Shown one piece after another: positions 1 to 9,431 of a DNA stretch of 64,000 nt. The translations under genes were made by a program, and so were the position numbers. The notes beneath the pieces are model-generated. The model searched no databases and had not been told where the DNA came from. It was given only the letters and a program-made list of their open reading frames with translations. The stretch spans positions 4,221,001 to 4,285,000 of the forward strand of contig OX419755.1 of NCBI GenBank assembly GCA_948567375.1, read 5' to 3'. Source of the DNA: Lunularia cruciata (Eukaryota; Streptophyta; Marchantiopsida; Lunulariales; Lunulariaceae). Every line of letters starts with the position of its first letter. Within the stretch, counting starts at the first letter, position 1.

Positions 1-242
1 GTCCAGCAGAGGCTCTCGACAATTTCAAACGAGGGTTGAAAGAGCGGATTCGCCAAGAAGTCATGGTGCAAAATCCTCGAACGGTATTTGAAGCCATTGT
101 TTGTGCGTAGAGAATAGTAGGAGCATTAGGTGGAGGTGAAGGAGTAGCTCCACCTCAACATTATTGGGCAGCAATGCCACACATGGGTGGACCAGTACCG
201 ATGGAATTGGGCAACCTTCGATTCCGGGATCGAGGAGCATGA

Positions 243-792
243 TTGCTTCAAGGGGAGCAAGGACGAGTAGAAGAGCAAAGAGATGGAGTCCCACGAGGAG
301 AAGGGACTCAAGGAGAACAACACCGTTGTTACAATTGTGGCCGTATTGGGCACATATCTACCAACTGTCGCACTCGTTTACCTAGAGGCCCTTGGCCTTT
401 GTTCAGGCAATCTTTGAACAACATGGAGAGGCACATTGAAGAGGAGGAGGTGGAAATCACTTCGGAAATGAAGATTGCCAATAAAGGTACCTTGTGGCCT
501 TACTGGCTCAATAAGGAAGCAGAGAAGCAAGGGAAGGAAGAAGAATAATGCGCAAAGATCCCAAAAGGCAACCTCACAATTGATTGTTGTGAATGGAATG
601 CTAGAAGGTAATCAAGTGAGAGTATTAATAGATCCGGGAGCAATAGAGAATTTCTTGTCTCGCTCTGTTGCAATAAGATTGGGAATGGATCTAGAGAGAG
701 ATGGAAGTGAAGAAGTAGAGTTACCAAATGGGCAAACTGAGAGGATTGAATCATTACCTAGACGGGTAACCCTCTCTGTAGGAGAATATTAG
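243..792 (+). pseudogene. gag 3' end and retroviral-type aspartic protease, decayed
   Basis: A CCHC zinc knuckle (CYNCGRIGHISTNC) at 327-368 marks the nucleocapsid end of gag. The following frame (475-792) holds the protease: a beta strand leading into LIDPGA, then NFLS and the IRLGM segment typical of gypsy proteases. The usual catalytic triplet is Asp-Ser/Thr-Gly; here the middle residue reads Pro, so activity is doubtful. The gag and protease segments sit in different frames and the protease frame ends at 792, short of the reverse transcriptase, so the polyprotein is broken. A further protease-RT linker remnant lies at 811-1017. Confidence 0.8.
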
Positions 793-1007
793 GAAGCAAT
801 TGAGTGGCAAGTGATACAGTTAGCTCGTTATGAAACAATTTTAGGCATGCCATGGATGGAGCAATACAACCCTATGGTGGATTGGAGGAAGAAAGTAGTG
901 AGAACACACCAATGGTCAATCATTGGGGTTAAAGAAAAATCACACTGGCAGAAACTGCCTCTATATGTCATAGGGATGGCAATTGTCTGTAAGACCAAAG
1001 ATGTTTT

Positions 1008-2354
1008 ATGGGTCTAATAAGAGAAGTCCAGAGTGCACAACTCGATGGACAAATTCCTAAGAAATTGAAGGATGTGGTTGATGAGTGTCAAGATGTCTTT
1101 CCCAATGATATACCCTCAGGATTACCACCAAAGCGGCAAGTAGGTCACAAAATTGAGACACTTCCGGGAAAGACGCCTCCTTGTAAGGCCCCATATCGCC
1201 TATCACCTCATGAGTTGGAGGAGTGTAAGACTCAAATTGAGGAGATGCTACAAAAAGGGTTCATCCAACCTAGCATATCACCATATGGGACTCCTATCCT
1301 GTTTGTGAAGAAGAAGGATGGTACAATGCGCATGTGCATTGACCATCGGGGTCTCAATCAGCAAATAGTGAAGAACAAATACCCCTTACCTCGCATGGAT
1401 GACCTGTTTGATCAACTCCATGGAGCGAGATACTTCACCAAACTGGACTTGCGGAGTGGTTACAATCAAATCTGAATTGGAGAGGAGGATGTGTACAAAA
1501 CTGCCTTTTGAACCAGGTATGGCCACTTTGAGTATCTTGTGATGCCTTTTGGCCTCACCAATGCACCTGCCACTTTCATGAGTCTAATGAATGACATAAT
1601 TCGTCCATATTTGGATAAGTCTGTTATCGTCTTCTTGGATGATATCTTAGTATATAGTAGCACGATGATAGAACACAAGCAACATCTACGAGAGGTCCTC
1701 CAGATTCTAAGACAGAATCAGTTGTATGCCAAAATCTCAAAGTGTGAGTTTGGCAAGTCTGAAGTAGACTACTTGGGGCATAGAGTAAGTGTAGAGGGTA
1801 TTCAAGTATTGATAGATAAAATAGAGGTCATTCAAAAATGGAGTGCCCCAGAAGATCAGACGCAACTTAAGAGCTTCTTGGGGTTGACGGGATTCTATCA
1901 TAGATTTGTCAAAGATTTCTCCAAGGTTGCACAATATTTAATGGCACTACTTAGCAAGGGGAAGAAGTGGACATGGGGAATTGCACAAGAGTTGGCCTTT
2001 CAAGAATTGAAGGCCGCCTTGCTACATGCACCAATCTTGAAGTGGTATGACCCAAAATGTCCAATCAAGTTGGCTATAGATGCATCAAGCGTAGCAATAG
2101 GAGCAGTCCTACAACAAGAGTGGCATGACGGATGGCATCCAATTGCATATTTCTCTCGAAAGTTGTTACCGGTAGAGTGCAACTACCACACCACAGAACG
2201 AGAAGAGTTGGCCATCGTTCTAGCAACCAAGCATTTGAAGCACTACTTGGGCGAGAAGGCATTTGTAGTAGATACAGACCACAAACCTCTAGTCTACCTC
2301 AAGACACAAAAGGATCTATCTCATCGCCAAATTCGGTGGGTAGAGTGGCGATAA
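1008..2354 (+). pseudogene. gypsy reverse transcriptase and RNase H, decayed
   Basis: The reverse transcriptase starts with a typical palm entry ([20 protein letters not shown]), then CIDHRGLN and [13 protein letters not shown]. The frame continues past two in-frame TGA codons (1473-1475 and 1509-1511) into [12 protein letters not shown] and the catalytic FLDDILVYS. Downstream are the connection domain ([13 protein letters not shown]) and RNase H, with [14 protein letters not shown] and TDHKPLVYL. RNase H is cut by a TAA at 2352-2354, after which the same frame goes on. All breaks are simple stop codons without frame change, as expected of an old methylated copy. Family assignment is certain; function is excluded by the stops. 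Confidence 0.93.
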
Positions 2355-2363
2355 TGCTTCAAC

Positions 2364-3713
2364 ATGACAATCACCTATGTGGAAGGTAAGAAGCAACTTG
2401 CATATGCATTTACCCGCATGCCAATAGCCAACAACTTGGTGGTAGAGGTTAAGATTAACCTGGAATTCTGGCAAGAGATTCTGGCTGCTACAAAAACTGA
2501 TCCACAAATTGTAGAAGCACAATCATCCAAAGGTGTCACCAGCACCCAAGGACTCACTTTTTGGGATGGCAGATTATGGATCCCAAATTTCCCAGAATTA
2601 CACACTACCATTCTAGCGGAATATCATGATTCGGCCATTGCAGCTCATGTCGGAGTGGACAAGACCTTGGATGCAGTCAAGTGCCATTACTATTGGCCCA
2701 AGATGAGCAATGACGTGATGGACTATGTGCATAACTGCCTACTTTGTCAACAGAACAAAGCTTCTAATCAAGCTCCTGTAGGGCTCCTTCAACCTCTCCC
2801 CACTCCTACCCAACATTGGGAACAAGTGAGTATAGATCTCGTATGTGAATTACCCAAGAACACCTCAGGGTTTGACTCCATTGTGGTCTTTGTGGACCAG
2901 CTTAGCAAAATGATTCATGTATGCCCTACCACCAAGGAGGTGACCGCTCCACAACTAGCTCAATTATACTTAGATGTAGTCTTTGCTCACCATGGCTTGT
3001 CTAGAGTACTCATCACCAATAGAGGCACCCAATTCACCAGTTTGTTTTGGCGAACACTCTTTGGTTTCTTCAAAACCAAGTTGGTCATGTCCATAGCTTA
3101 CCACCCACAAATAGATGGCCAAACAAAGCGGGCTAATCGTACGATTGAAGACATGTTACGCGGCTTCACCTTAGAAGAGCAAGAGAGGTGGGACACCCTA
3201 CTCCCGTTGGTGGAATTCGTTTACAACAATTCAGTGAATGTATCTACCCAGGTCATTCCGTTCTTCCTCATGTATGGTGAGCATCCCTTCACACCTTCTA
3301 GCTTGATGAAGATCCGTCCAGTGGCTACCAAGGTCGATGCAGTCAACACATTTGTTTCTAGAATCCAACAAGGTGTGAAGAGCACCAAGCACAGATTATA
3401 GATTGCACAAAATTGACAGAAGTAGTTTGTTGATGCACACCGTCGGCACATGGAGGTCAATGTTGGGGATCAAGTGTGGCTATCGACAACCAACCTCACA
3501 TTAGTTGGACCTCGTAAGCTCAGACCTCATTTTATTGGGCCTTTCTCGATTCTTCGTCGCATCGGCACTGTGGCCTATCACCTTGAGCTACCACCACACA
3601 TGAAGATCCATCTAGTGTTCCATGTCTCCCTACTATGCAGATATGCTCCCCGATCAGGCCAGAGTCATTCCACACCAGACATTCAACCTTGTCCGACACT
3701 CATTGATAGCTAG
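2364..3713 (+). pseudogene. gypsy integrase, decayed
   Basis: The frame opens with the end of RNase H (ITYVEGKKQLAYAF), followed by the integrase zinc region (HVGVDKTLDAVKCHYYW ... CLLCQQNK) and the catalytic core (SIDLVCELP; VVFVDQLSKM; GTQFTSLFW; YHPQIDGQ). The second catalytic position reads Asn (ITNRGTQ) and the third reads Lys (GQTKRAN), so two of the three acidic metal-binding residues are lost. Stops at 3399-3401, 3414-3416 and 3423-3425 interrupt the same frame. It then continues from about 3450 as the GPY/F-like C-terminal region (VGPRKLRPHFIGPFSILRRI) to a stop at 3711-3713. The gene is inactive. Confidence 0.92.
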
Positions 3714-3724
3714 AGGAATATAAA

Positions 3725-3907
3725 GTGGAGCGGATTCTCCAAAAACGCATGCGTGGTACTCGCCACCCGCGGGCGGACTATCTAGTACAATGGAAAGGTT
3801 ACCCCCTCTATGAAGCAACCTGGGAGCCCGCTGCTAATTTGGCACATGCACCGGTGTTGGTGCAAGCATTTGAGCAACAATTGCACAACGAGGACATTAC
3901 GTCTTAA
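3725..3907 (+). pseudogene. integrase chromodomain remnant
   Basis: A 60-residue open stretch with the chromodomain signature: ILQKRMRG, then YLVQWKGYPLYEATWEP and a final helix (VLVQAFEQQL). In chromoviruses this domain ends integrase and steers insertion by reading histone methylation. It is in a different frame from the GPY/F part that ends at 3713, so a frameshift separates them. The stop (TAA, 3905-3907) is directly followed by the polypurine tract at 3906-3918. Confidence 0.88.
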
Positions 3908-3920
3908 AAGGAAGGAGGTC

Positions 3921-4651
3921 TATAATACCAAGAGCTAGCCATATGATCTAGATGTGAAATTTGGTTTGGTAACATCTAGAATGATGTTATACATGATGGT
4001 CAAAATAGATAAGATAGAAGTATCACCAAAAGAGTACTTCTACTAATAGGGCAGAAATCAAAATAGACTTGAGAACCTTAGAACCAATAGCTAGACATAT
4101 GATTTAAAGGTGAGAATTGGTTTGGTAACATCTGGAAGGATGTTACACAAGATGTACTAAACAGATCAGAAAGAGGCATCACCAAAAGGGGACTTCTACT
4201 AATAGAGTAGGAACCGAAATATACCTGAAATCTTTGAAGGCAATTTCGGAGGCCTAAACGGATGAATTGGGCCTCAAAAATGTGCACATTCTCCCCCAAT
4301 AGAGGAAAAGCTAGCCTTCCCTCCCCCTGCTTTGTCTCATTGAGAGCTTTCCAACGGTATCTTATTCATGTGATTTTGAGATTCCTACAAGAAGATTCTC
4401 TAAAAGATTCCCTCTTGTCAAAGCTTGTTTGACCAACCAGATAGGACCTAGACCAGACATGTCACCCATCCAAGTAAGTAATCCAAGGGTGGAGCTTGCT
4501 GACATGTCACCTATCTGTGTCCCTAATCCTATGGTGGAGCTTCCTTGGAGGAGATCCTCTTTATCTATATAATAAAGAGAAGGTGCTCCCTTGGGGCATC
4601 AATTGTTTGAGTGTGCAATCTGTATTTTCTCTCTTCTCTTGTCCTCGGAGT
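3921..4651 (+). repeat. 3' LTR of the plus-strand gypsy element
   Basis: Starts right after a purine-rich tract and ends near TGTTACA. It aligns, in reverse orientation, with 4645-5202 and 8902-9431. A TATA-like box (TCTATATAATAAAG) at about 4561-4574 fits the U3 promoter. Within this LTR a segment of about 158 bp is present twice in tandem (about 3930-4079 and 4088-4240), and a shorter repeat containing TGACATGTCACC occurs at about 4456 and 4500. This makes it longer (about 730 bp) than the LTRs of the neighbour (about 530-560 bp). The first bases read TA, not the canonical TG. Confidence 0.8.
4561..4574 (+). promoter_or_regulatory. TATA-like box of the LTR promoter
   Basis: TCTATATAATAAAG lies about 80 bp before the LTR end, the usual place for the U3/R promoter of plant gypsy LTRs. 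No activity can be judged from sequence. Confidence 0.45.
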
Positions 4652-5202
4652 GTTACATCCAAGGACAAGAGAACTCCTAAGAGAAAAACAAGAGAAGACA
4701 CACAAGACTTTAGCCCTCAATTCTTTGATGTCCCAAAGGAGCATCCACACTTCGATCATATACATGGATTGGTGATATTTTAGCAAGCTCTACCTTTAGA
4801 TTAGTTGCATGGATGGATGACATGTTGACCCTTGTCCTATCTGGTTGGTCAAACAAGTTTGACCAAAGAGAATCTTTGGAGAATCTTCCTATAGGAAGTT
4901 AAGAATATTATGGATGAGGTACTATTGACAAACTCTTAATGAGACAAATATGGAAGTAGAAATAAATACCTCTTCTTTCAAAGGAATAACATTTGTTGAA
5001 TTTTTGAGACCTAATTCATCCATTTAGGCCTCCAAAATTGACTTTGAAGTTTTGAAGTGTTTTTGGTCTTTGCCTTATTCATGGAAGTACTCTTTGGTTA
5101 CACCTTTATCCAATATACTAAGACCATCATATATAATATCCTTTTATATATTACCAACCCAATTTCTACTTCTAGATAATATGGGTAGCTAATAGCATTA
5201 CA
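4645..5202 (-). repeat. 3' LTR of the minus-strand gypsy element
   Basis: On the minus strand it starts TGTAATGCTATTAGCTACCC and ends TGTAACA, a proper TG...CA pair. It is preceded by a polypurine tract (complement of 5203-5216). It matches 8902-9431 in the same orientation and 3921-4651 in inverse orientation. Its 3' end shares the TGTTACA bases with the neighbouring plus-strand LTR. Confidence 0.8.
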
Positions 5203-5211
5203 AACCTCTCC

Positions 5212-5664
5212 CTTTTAAAACACAACGTCCTCATTGCAATGTTGTTGCTCAAAAGATTTACAAACATTGGTGCATGGGTCAAGTTAGCTACTGGTTCCTA
5301 TGTTCTCTTATATAAAGGGTACCCTTTCCAATATACAATATATTTTACATGTGGATGGCAAGTACCATAGATATATTTCTAGAGAATATGTTTGACTTCA
5401 TATTCCTCTATGCAATCAATGAATGTTGGACAAGGTTTAACTTCTTGTATAGAAGGAAAGTGGGGTGGTTGGAATTCATATCTGCATAGTTAAAAAAAAC
5501 ATGGAACATTAGATAGATCTTCATATGTAGCAATAGCTCGAGGTGATAGGTCATTACACCAACTCAATGGAGGATGGAAAAATGCCTAATAAAATGAGGT
5601 TTGAGCTTACAAGAGCTAACTAAGTTGAGGTTAGTTATGGACAAATAGACTTGATCAATGGAAA
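5212..5664 (-). pseudogene. integrase C-terminal region and chromodomain remnant
   Basis: The minus strand mirrors 3465-3907 of the first element. It holds the GPY/F-like stretch (CKLKPHFIRHFSILH, 5564-5610) and then chromodomain remnants around 5220-5330, including a decayed WKGYPLY. No intact frame exists. At about 5665 the homology stops abruptly and the plus-strand block begins. Confidence 0.75.
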
Positions 5665-5669
5665 GGAGT

Positions 5670-7800
5670 AAAAGACAAGGGAGGAGGAAGAGGACAAGTG
5701 CGCAAATGTTGAGGAAGACAAACACACAACAAATTGTCATAAATGGAGTCCTAAAAGGTAATAGTTGAAGTATTGATAGACCTTGGAGTAACAAAGAATT
5801 TCTTCTCTTGCTATGTTACAATAAGTTTGGAATGGAACTAAAGAAGGATGAAATGAAGAAGTAAAGTTAACTAATGGTCAAACTGAGAGGATTGAATCAT
5901 TATCTACAAAGATAACACTCTTTAACACTCTAAAATTGAGTAGCAAGTGATACAATTAGCTCATTACAACATGATCTTAGGCATATTGTGGATAGAACAC
6001 CAAAACTCCATGGTTGATTGGAGAAAGAAAGTAATGAGAACTAACCAATGGAAGATCATTGGGGTTAAAGAAAAATCATAAAAGCAAGAACTACTTCTCT
6101 ATGTCATAGGGACAATAGCTATCGATAAGACATGTGGATGGTACATGGGTGTAATAAGAGAAGTCTAGACTGCACAACTTGATGGATAAATTCTTGAGAA
6201 TTTAAAAGATATGGTATTGAGTTTCAAGATGTTCTTTTGAATGATTTACCCTCAAGACTATTGCCAAAAAGGAGAGTAGATCATAAAATCAAGATACTTC
6301 ATGAGTAGAAACCTCCTTGTAAAGCACCATATTGACTATCACCTCATGAGTTGGAGGAATGTAAGGCTCAAATCAAGGATATGCTCAAGAAAAGGTTTTT
6401 TAAACCCAACATATTATCATATGGGGCTCACATCTTGTTTATGAAGAAGAAGGATGGTACAATGACATTGACTATTAGGGCCTAAATCAACAAATGATCA
6501 AGAACCAATACCCATTACCTTGCATGGATGACCTATTCAATCAACTCAATGGGGCAAAACACTTACAAAATTGGATCTACCAAGTGATTACAACTAAATT
6601 AGGATCATAAAGGAAGACATACACAAAACTTTTGAACAAGGTATGGTCACTTTGAGTACTTAGTGATGTCGTTTGGCCTCACCAACACACCAACAACTTC
6701 TATGAGTTTGATAAATGATATATTTTTCCATACTTAGATAAATCTATTACTATTTTCCTTTATGACATCTTAGTCTAAAGTAGGATGATGATAGAGCACA
6801 AGCACCATCTATGAGAAGTCATCCAAATTCTATGTTAGAATTAGTTGTATACCAAAATCTCAAAGTGAAATTTTGGCAAGTCTAAAGTAGACTACTTGGG
6901 ACATAGGGTAAATGAGAAGGTATCCATGTAAAAATAGATAAAATAGAGGTCAATCAAAACTAGAGTGCCCTAGATGATCAAACTCAACTCAAGATTTTCT
7001 TGGGATTGATTAGGTTCTATCGTTAATTTGTCAAGGGTTTCTCCAAGGTTGCACAACCTCTTATGGCACTACTTGGCAAGGAGAAGAAGTGGAGAATTGC
7101 ATAGAAATTGGAAAGATGCATTACTATATGCACCAATCTTGAAAAGGGTATGACCCAAAATGTCCAATCAAGTTGGCTATAGATTCATTAGGCATTGCAA
7201 TAGGAACAATACTACAACATGAATGGAATGATGGATGACATTCAATTGTATATTTCTCTTGAAAGTTGTTACCAGCAGAGCACAACTATCACACCACCAA
7301 ACAAGAAGAGTTAACTATTGTTCTTGCAACCAAACATTGGAAGCACTATCTTGGTGAGAAGATATTTGTAGTGGAGATAGACCACAAACCTCTAGTCTAC
7401 CTTGAGAAAAAAATCTATCTTGTTGATAGAGTGGAGACAATAATTCAACATGACAATCACATATGTGGAGGGCAAAAAGCAACTTGTAGATACATTCACC
7501 CAAATGCCTATGGTAAACAATCTAGTAGTAGAGGTCAAGAAGAACCCAAAATTCTGGCCAAAGATTCTTATTGTTGCAAAGATTGACACATAGATTGTAG
7601 GAGCTCAATCATCCAAAGGGATAACCAATATCCAAAGACTCACCTTTCATGATGGCAAGTTGTGGATCATGGATGCTCTAGACATAAGAACCACAATCCT
7701 AGCAAAATATCATGATTTCATCATTGTAAATCACGTTGAAATAGACAAGACCTTAGATGTAGTCACATGCCATTATTATAGGCCTAAGATGAGAATTGAT
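5670..7800 (+). pseudogene. inverted protease-RT-RNase H-integrase block of the second gypsy element
   Basis: Plus-strand homology to 525-2715 of the first element: the protease start near 5690-5800, RT motifs around 6340-6780, and RNase H near 7160-7430 (for example ATKHWKHYLGEK and DHKPLVYLE in the frame at 7266-7586). It ends at the integrase zinc region near 7800. Numerous stops and small deletions destroy every frame. Its orientation is opposite to the LTRs and gag that flank it, which identifies it as an inverted segment rather than a separate element. Confidence 0.75.
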
Positions 7801-8310
7801 TTGCATGGAATCCATAGATTGGAGATTCTTTAGTAGCTCTTCTTGCATTACCGTCAAATTAATTCTCTTTCGTTTGCCAACATTGATCATTTCCAAGCAT
7901 CATACCATGTGAGTGCTTTATCGGTCAAGTACTCACATGCAAACATGACTACGGAATGATCAATGATCTCAATTATGAATAATCAAAAGTATCAATTCAT
8001 TTTTGAAATTTAGTTTTCCACTATTCCCATGGAATGATATCTGTTGTAAGGCTTGTTGTTGCACATCTTCTTCATCTGGAATAACAATGTGGCTTCATTG
8101 TTGACCGGATTGGTACCATTGGCATGAGTTGACTCTATAGGTATTGGGTTTTGGGATTGTTTCTCTTCTTATATTATCTTATCATTCTTGATGATACGTA
8201 CTTGACTTTGCAATGCTTCCATTGCCATCTTGATATCTCAAAACTCGTTCAACATTCCTTGCATCAAATCATACAATTACGGCTCTATGATTTGTACACA
8301 CAAAAATGCT
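7800..8310 (-). pseudogene. gag capsid remnant of the second gypsy element
   Basis: The minus strand contains a decayed gag: an initial segment (MEALQSQVRI), then FACEYLTDKALTWYDAWK, a gypsy capsid signature (tLxGxAxxWW-like), and MLANERELI. Several stops occur. The remnant ends at about 7800, where the inverted pol block begins. Upstream of it, 8310-8880 is untranslated leader without a recognisable frame. Confidence 0.65.
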
Positions 8311-8884
8311 CAATCTCTACTTTCTACTTCAATAGAGGGTTAATATGATCACTTGGGAAGGGGCACAGTCTATTGAGGTTACTATTGGGACCTTAGAGGC
8401 CATCACTCATTGATAATAATCTTAACCAAAATTGTGGACTATAAAATCCATAAACATCACTTTAGATCTAACCATATAATGGATTTCTATTTGAGAGTTG
8501 AAAGGGAGAAGATTTGGTTTATTCAGATCCATTATATCATAATAGAATGTAGATTGTCAAATCCCACTCTCTATCATATATCACCACAGGTAAAATCACC
8601 CGGTTTTGGCAAATTCATCACTATGTCCATGATTTTTACTCAAAATGGTAAACAAGATACTCTCACTTGCTCACACTGGATGTATATAATCTTGATATGG
8701 AGCGGATTCAAGAATGGAAAATGGGGTGTAGGGAATTGTCCTCCAGGAGCTTCCATCCCATCTTCTCTCTAAAACACCCCCAATATATTGATTGCACCAC
8801 ATTTTCTCCCCTCAAAATTACTCAATCTCAATAGCCCATATTCTTCCAAGAGAAGGGATCCACTCTCTTGGATTAAAACATTCA

Positions 8885-8897
8885 CTCTAGTACCATT
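8885..8897 (-). other. retroelement primer-binding site, initiator tRNA-Met type
   Basis: Directly inside the 5' LTR, the minus strand reads TGGTACTAGAGT. This resembles the common plant primer-binding site complementary to initiator tRNA-Met (TGGTATCAGAGC) with a small internal shift. Position and sequence together fix this LTR as the 5' one and set the element's orientation. Confidence 0.55.
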
Positions 8898-8901
8898 GGA
8901 A

Positions 8902-9431
8902 TGTTCCAAAGATAAGAGAACCCAAGAGAAACACAAAGTTTCAACAATCAATACTCTAATGCTCCAAAGGAGCACCTTGTCTTTATTATATACTAAAGAG
9001 GATCCCCTCAAAGGGAACTCCACCCTTGGATCATATACATGGATTGGTGGTATATCAACTAGTTCCACCCTTAGATTAGTTGTATGGATGGGTGACATGT
9101 TGATCAAACAAGTTTGATCAAAGGGAATCTTTGAGGAATTTTCCTATAAGAAGCTCAAAATAGCAGTGGTGAGGTACCATTAGAAAGCTCTTGATGAGGA
9201 AAAGGTAATATTAATTACCAAGGAGGAAAAAATTTAAAATTTTGAGCTCTAATTCATCCGTTTAGGCTTCCAAAATTGATTCTAAAATTTTGAGGGTATT
9301 TTAGACCTTTGCTCTATTAGTGGAAGTACTCTCTTATTGATTTCTCTATCTTGTCTACTTAAACTATCATATATAACATCTTTCATATATTACCAAACCA
9401 ATTTTCTACCTCTAGATAATATGTCTAGCTA
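8902..9431 (-). repeat. 5' LTR of the minus-strand gypsy element
   Basis: Homologous to 4645-5202 in the same orientation. Shared blocks include GATCATATACATGGATTGGT and the end CTAGCTAATGGTATTA. It is bounded inside by the primer-binding site at 8885-8897. Divergence from its partner LTR is large (many substitutions and indels by eye), so insertion is ancient. Confidence 0.75.

Larger units (their letters stand above)
1..4651 (+). mobile_element. Ty3/gypsy chromovirus retrotransposon, decayed, 5' end outside window
   Basis: Internal region and 3' LTR of a long-terminal-repeat retrotransposon. In order: a CCHC zinc knuckle (327-368), an aspartic protease, reverse transcriptase, RNase H, integrase with an HHCC-type zinc region, a GPY/F-like region, a C-terminal chromodomain, a polypurine tract (3906-3918) and one LTR (3921-4651). 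This order (integrase after RNase H, terminal chromodomain) is that of plant chromoviruses of the Ty3/gypsy group. The reading frame is broken by many in-frame stops and at least one frameshift, and several active-site residues are changed, so the copy cannot be autonomous. The 5' LTR and most of gag lie before position 1. There is no host sequence between its 3' end and the next element. Confidence 0.93.
4645..9431 (-). mobile_element. second Ty3/gypsy element, minus strand, internally inverted
   Basis: Read on the minus strand: 5' LTR (9431-8902), a primer-binding site (8897-8885), gag (about 8300-7800), then a break. The integrase tail and chromodomain resume at 5664-5212, followed by a polypurine tract (5216-5203) and the 3' LTR (5202-4645). 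The block between, 5670-7800, reads protease-RT-RNase H-integrase zinc region on the plus strand. The simplest reading is one element whose internal pol segment was inverted, with loss of the integrase core and the zinc-knuckle end of gag. It is heavily mutated, with no long frame left. The two LTRs differ at many positions, so the copy is old. Confidence 0.72.

Noticed and set aside
8410-8772. 120-residue plus-strand open frame
   Set aside because: It lies opposite the leader and gag of the minus-strand gypsy element, with AT-driven composition and no family features.
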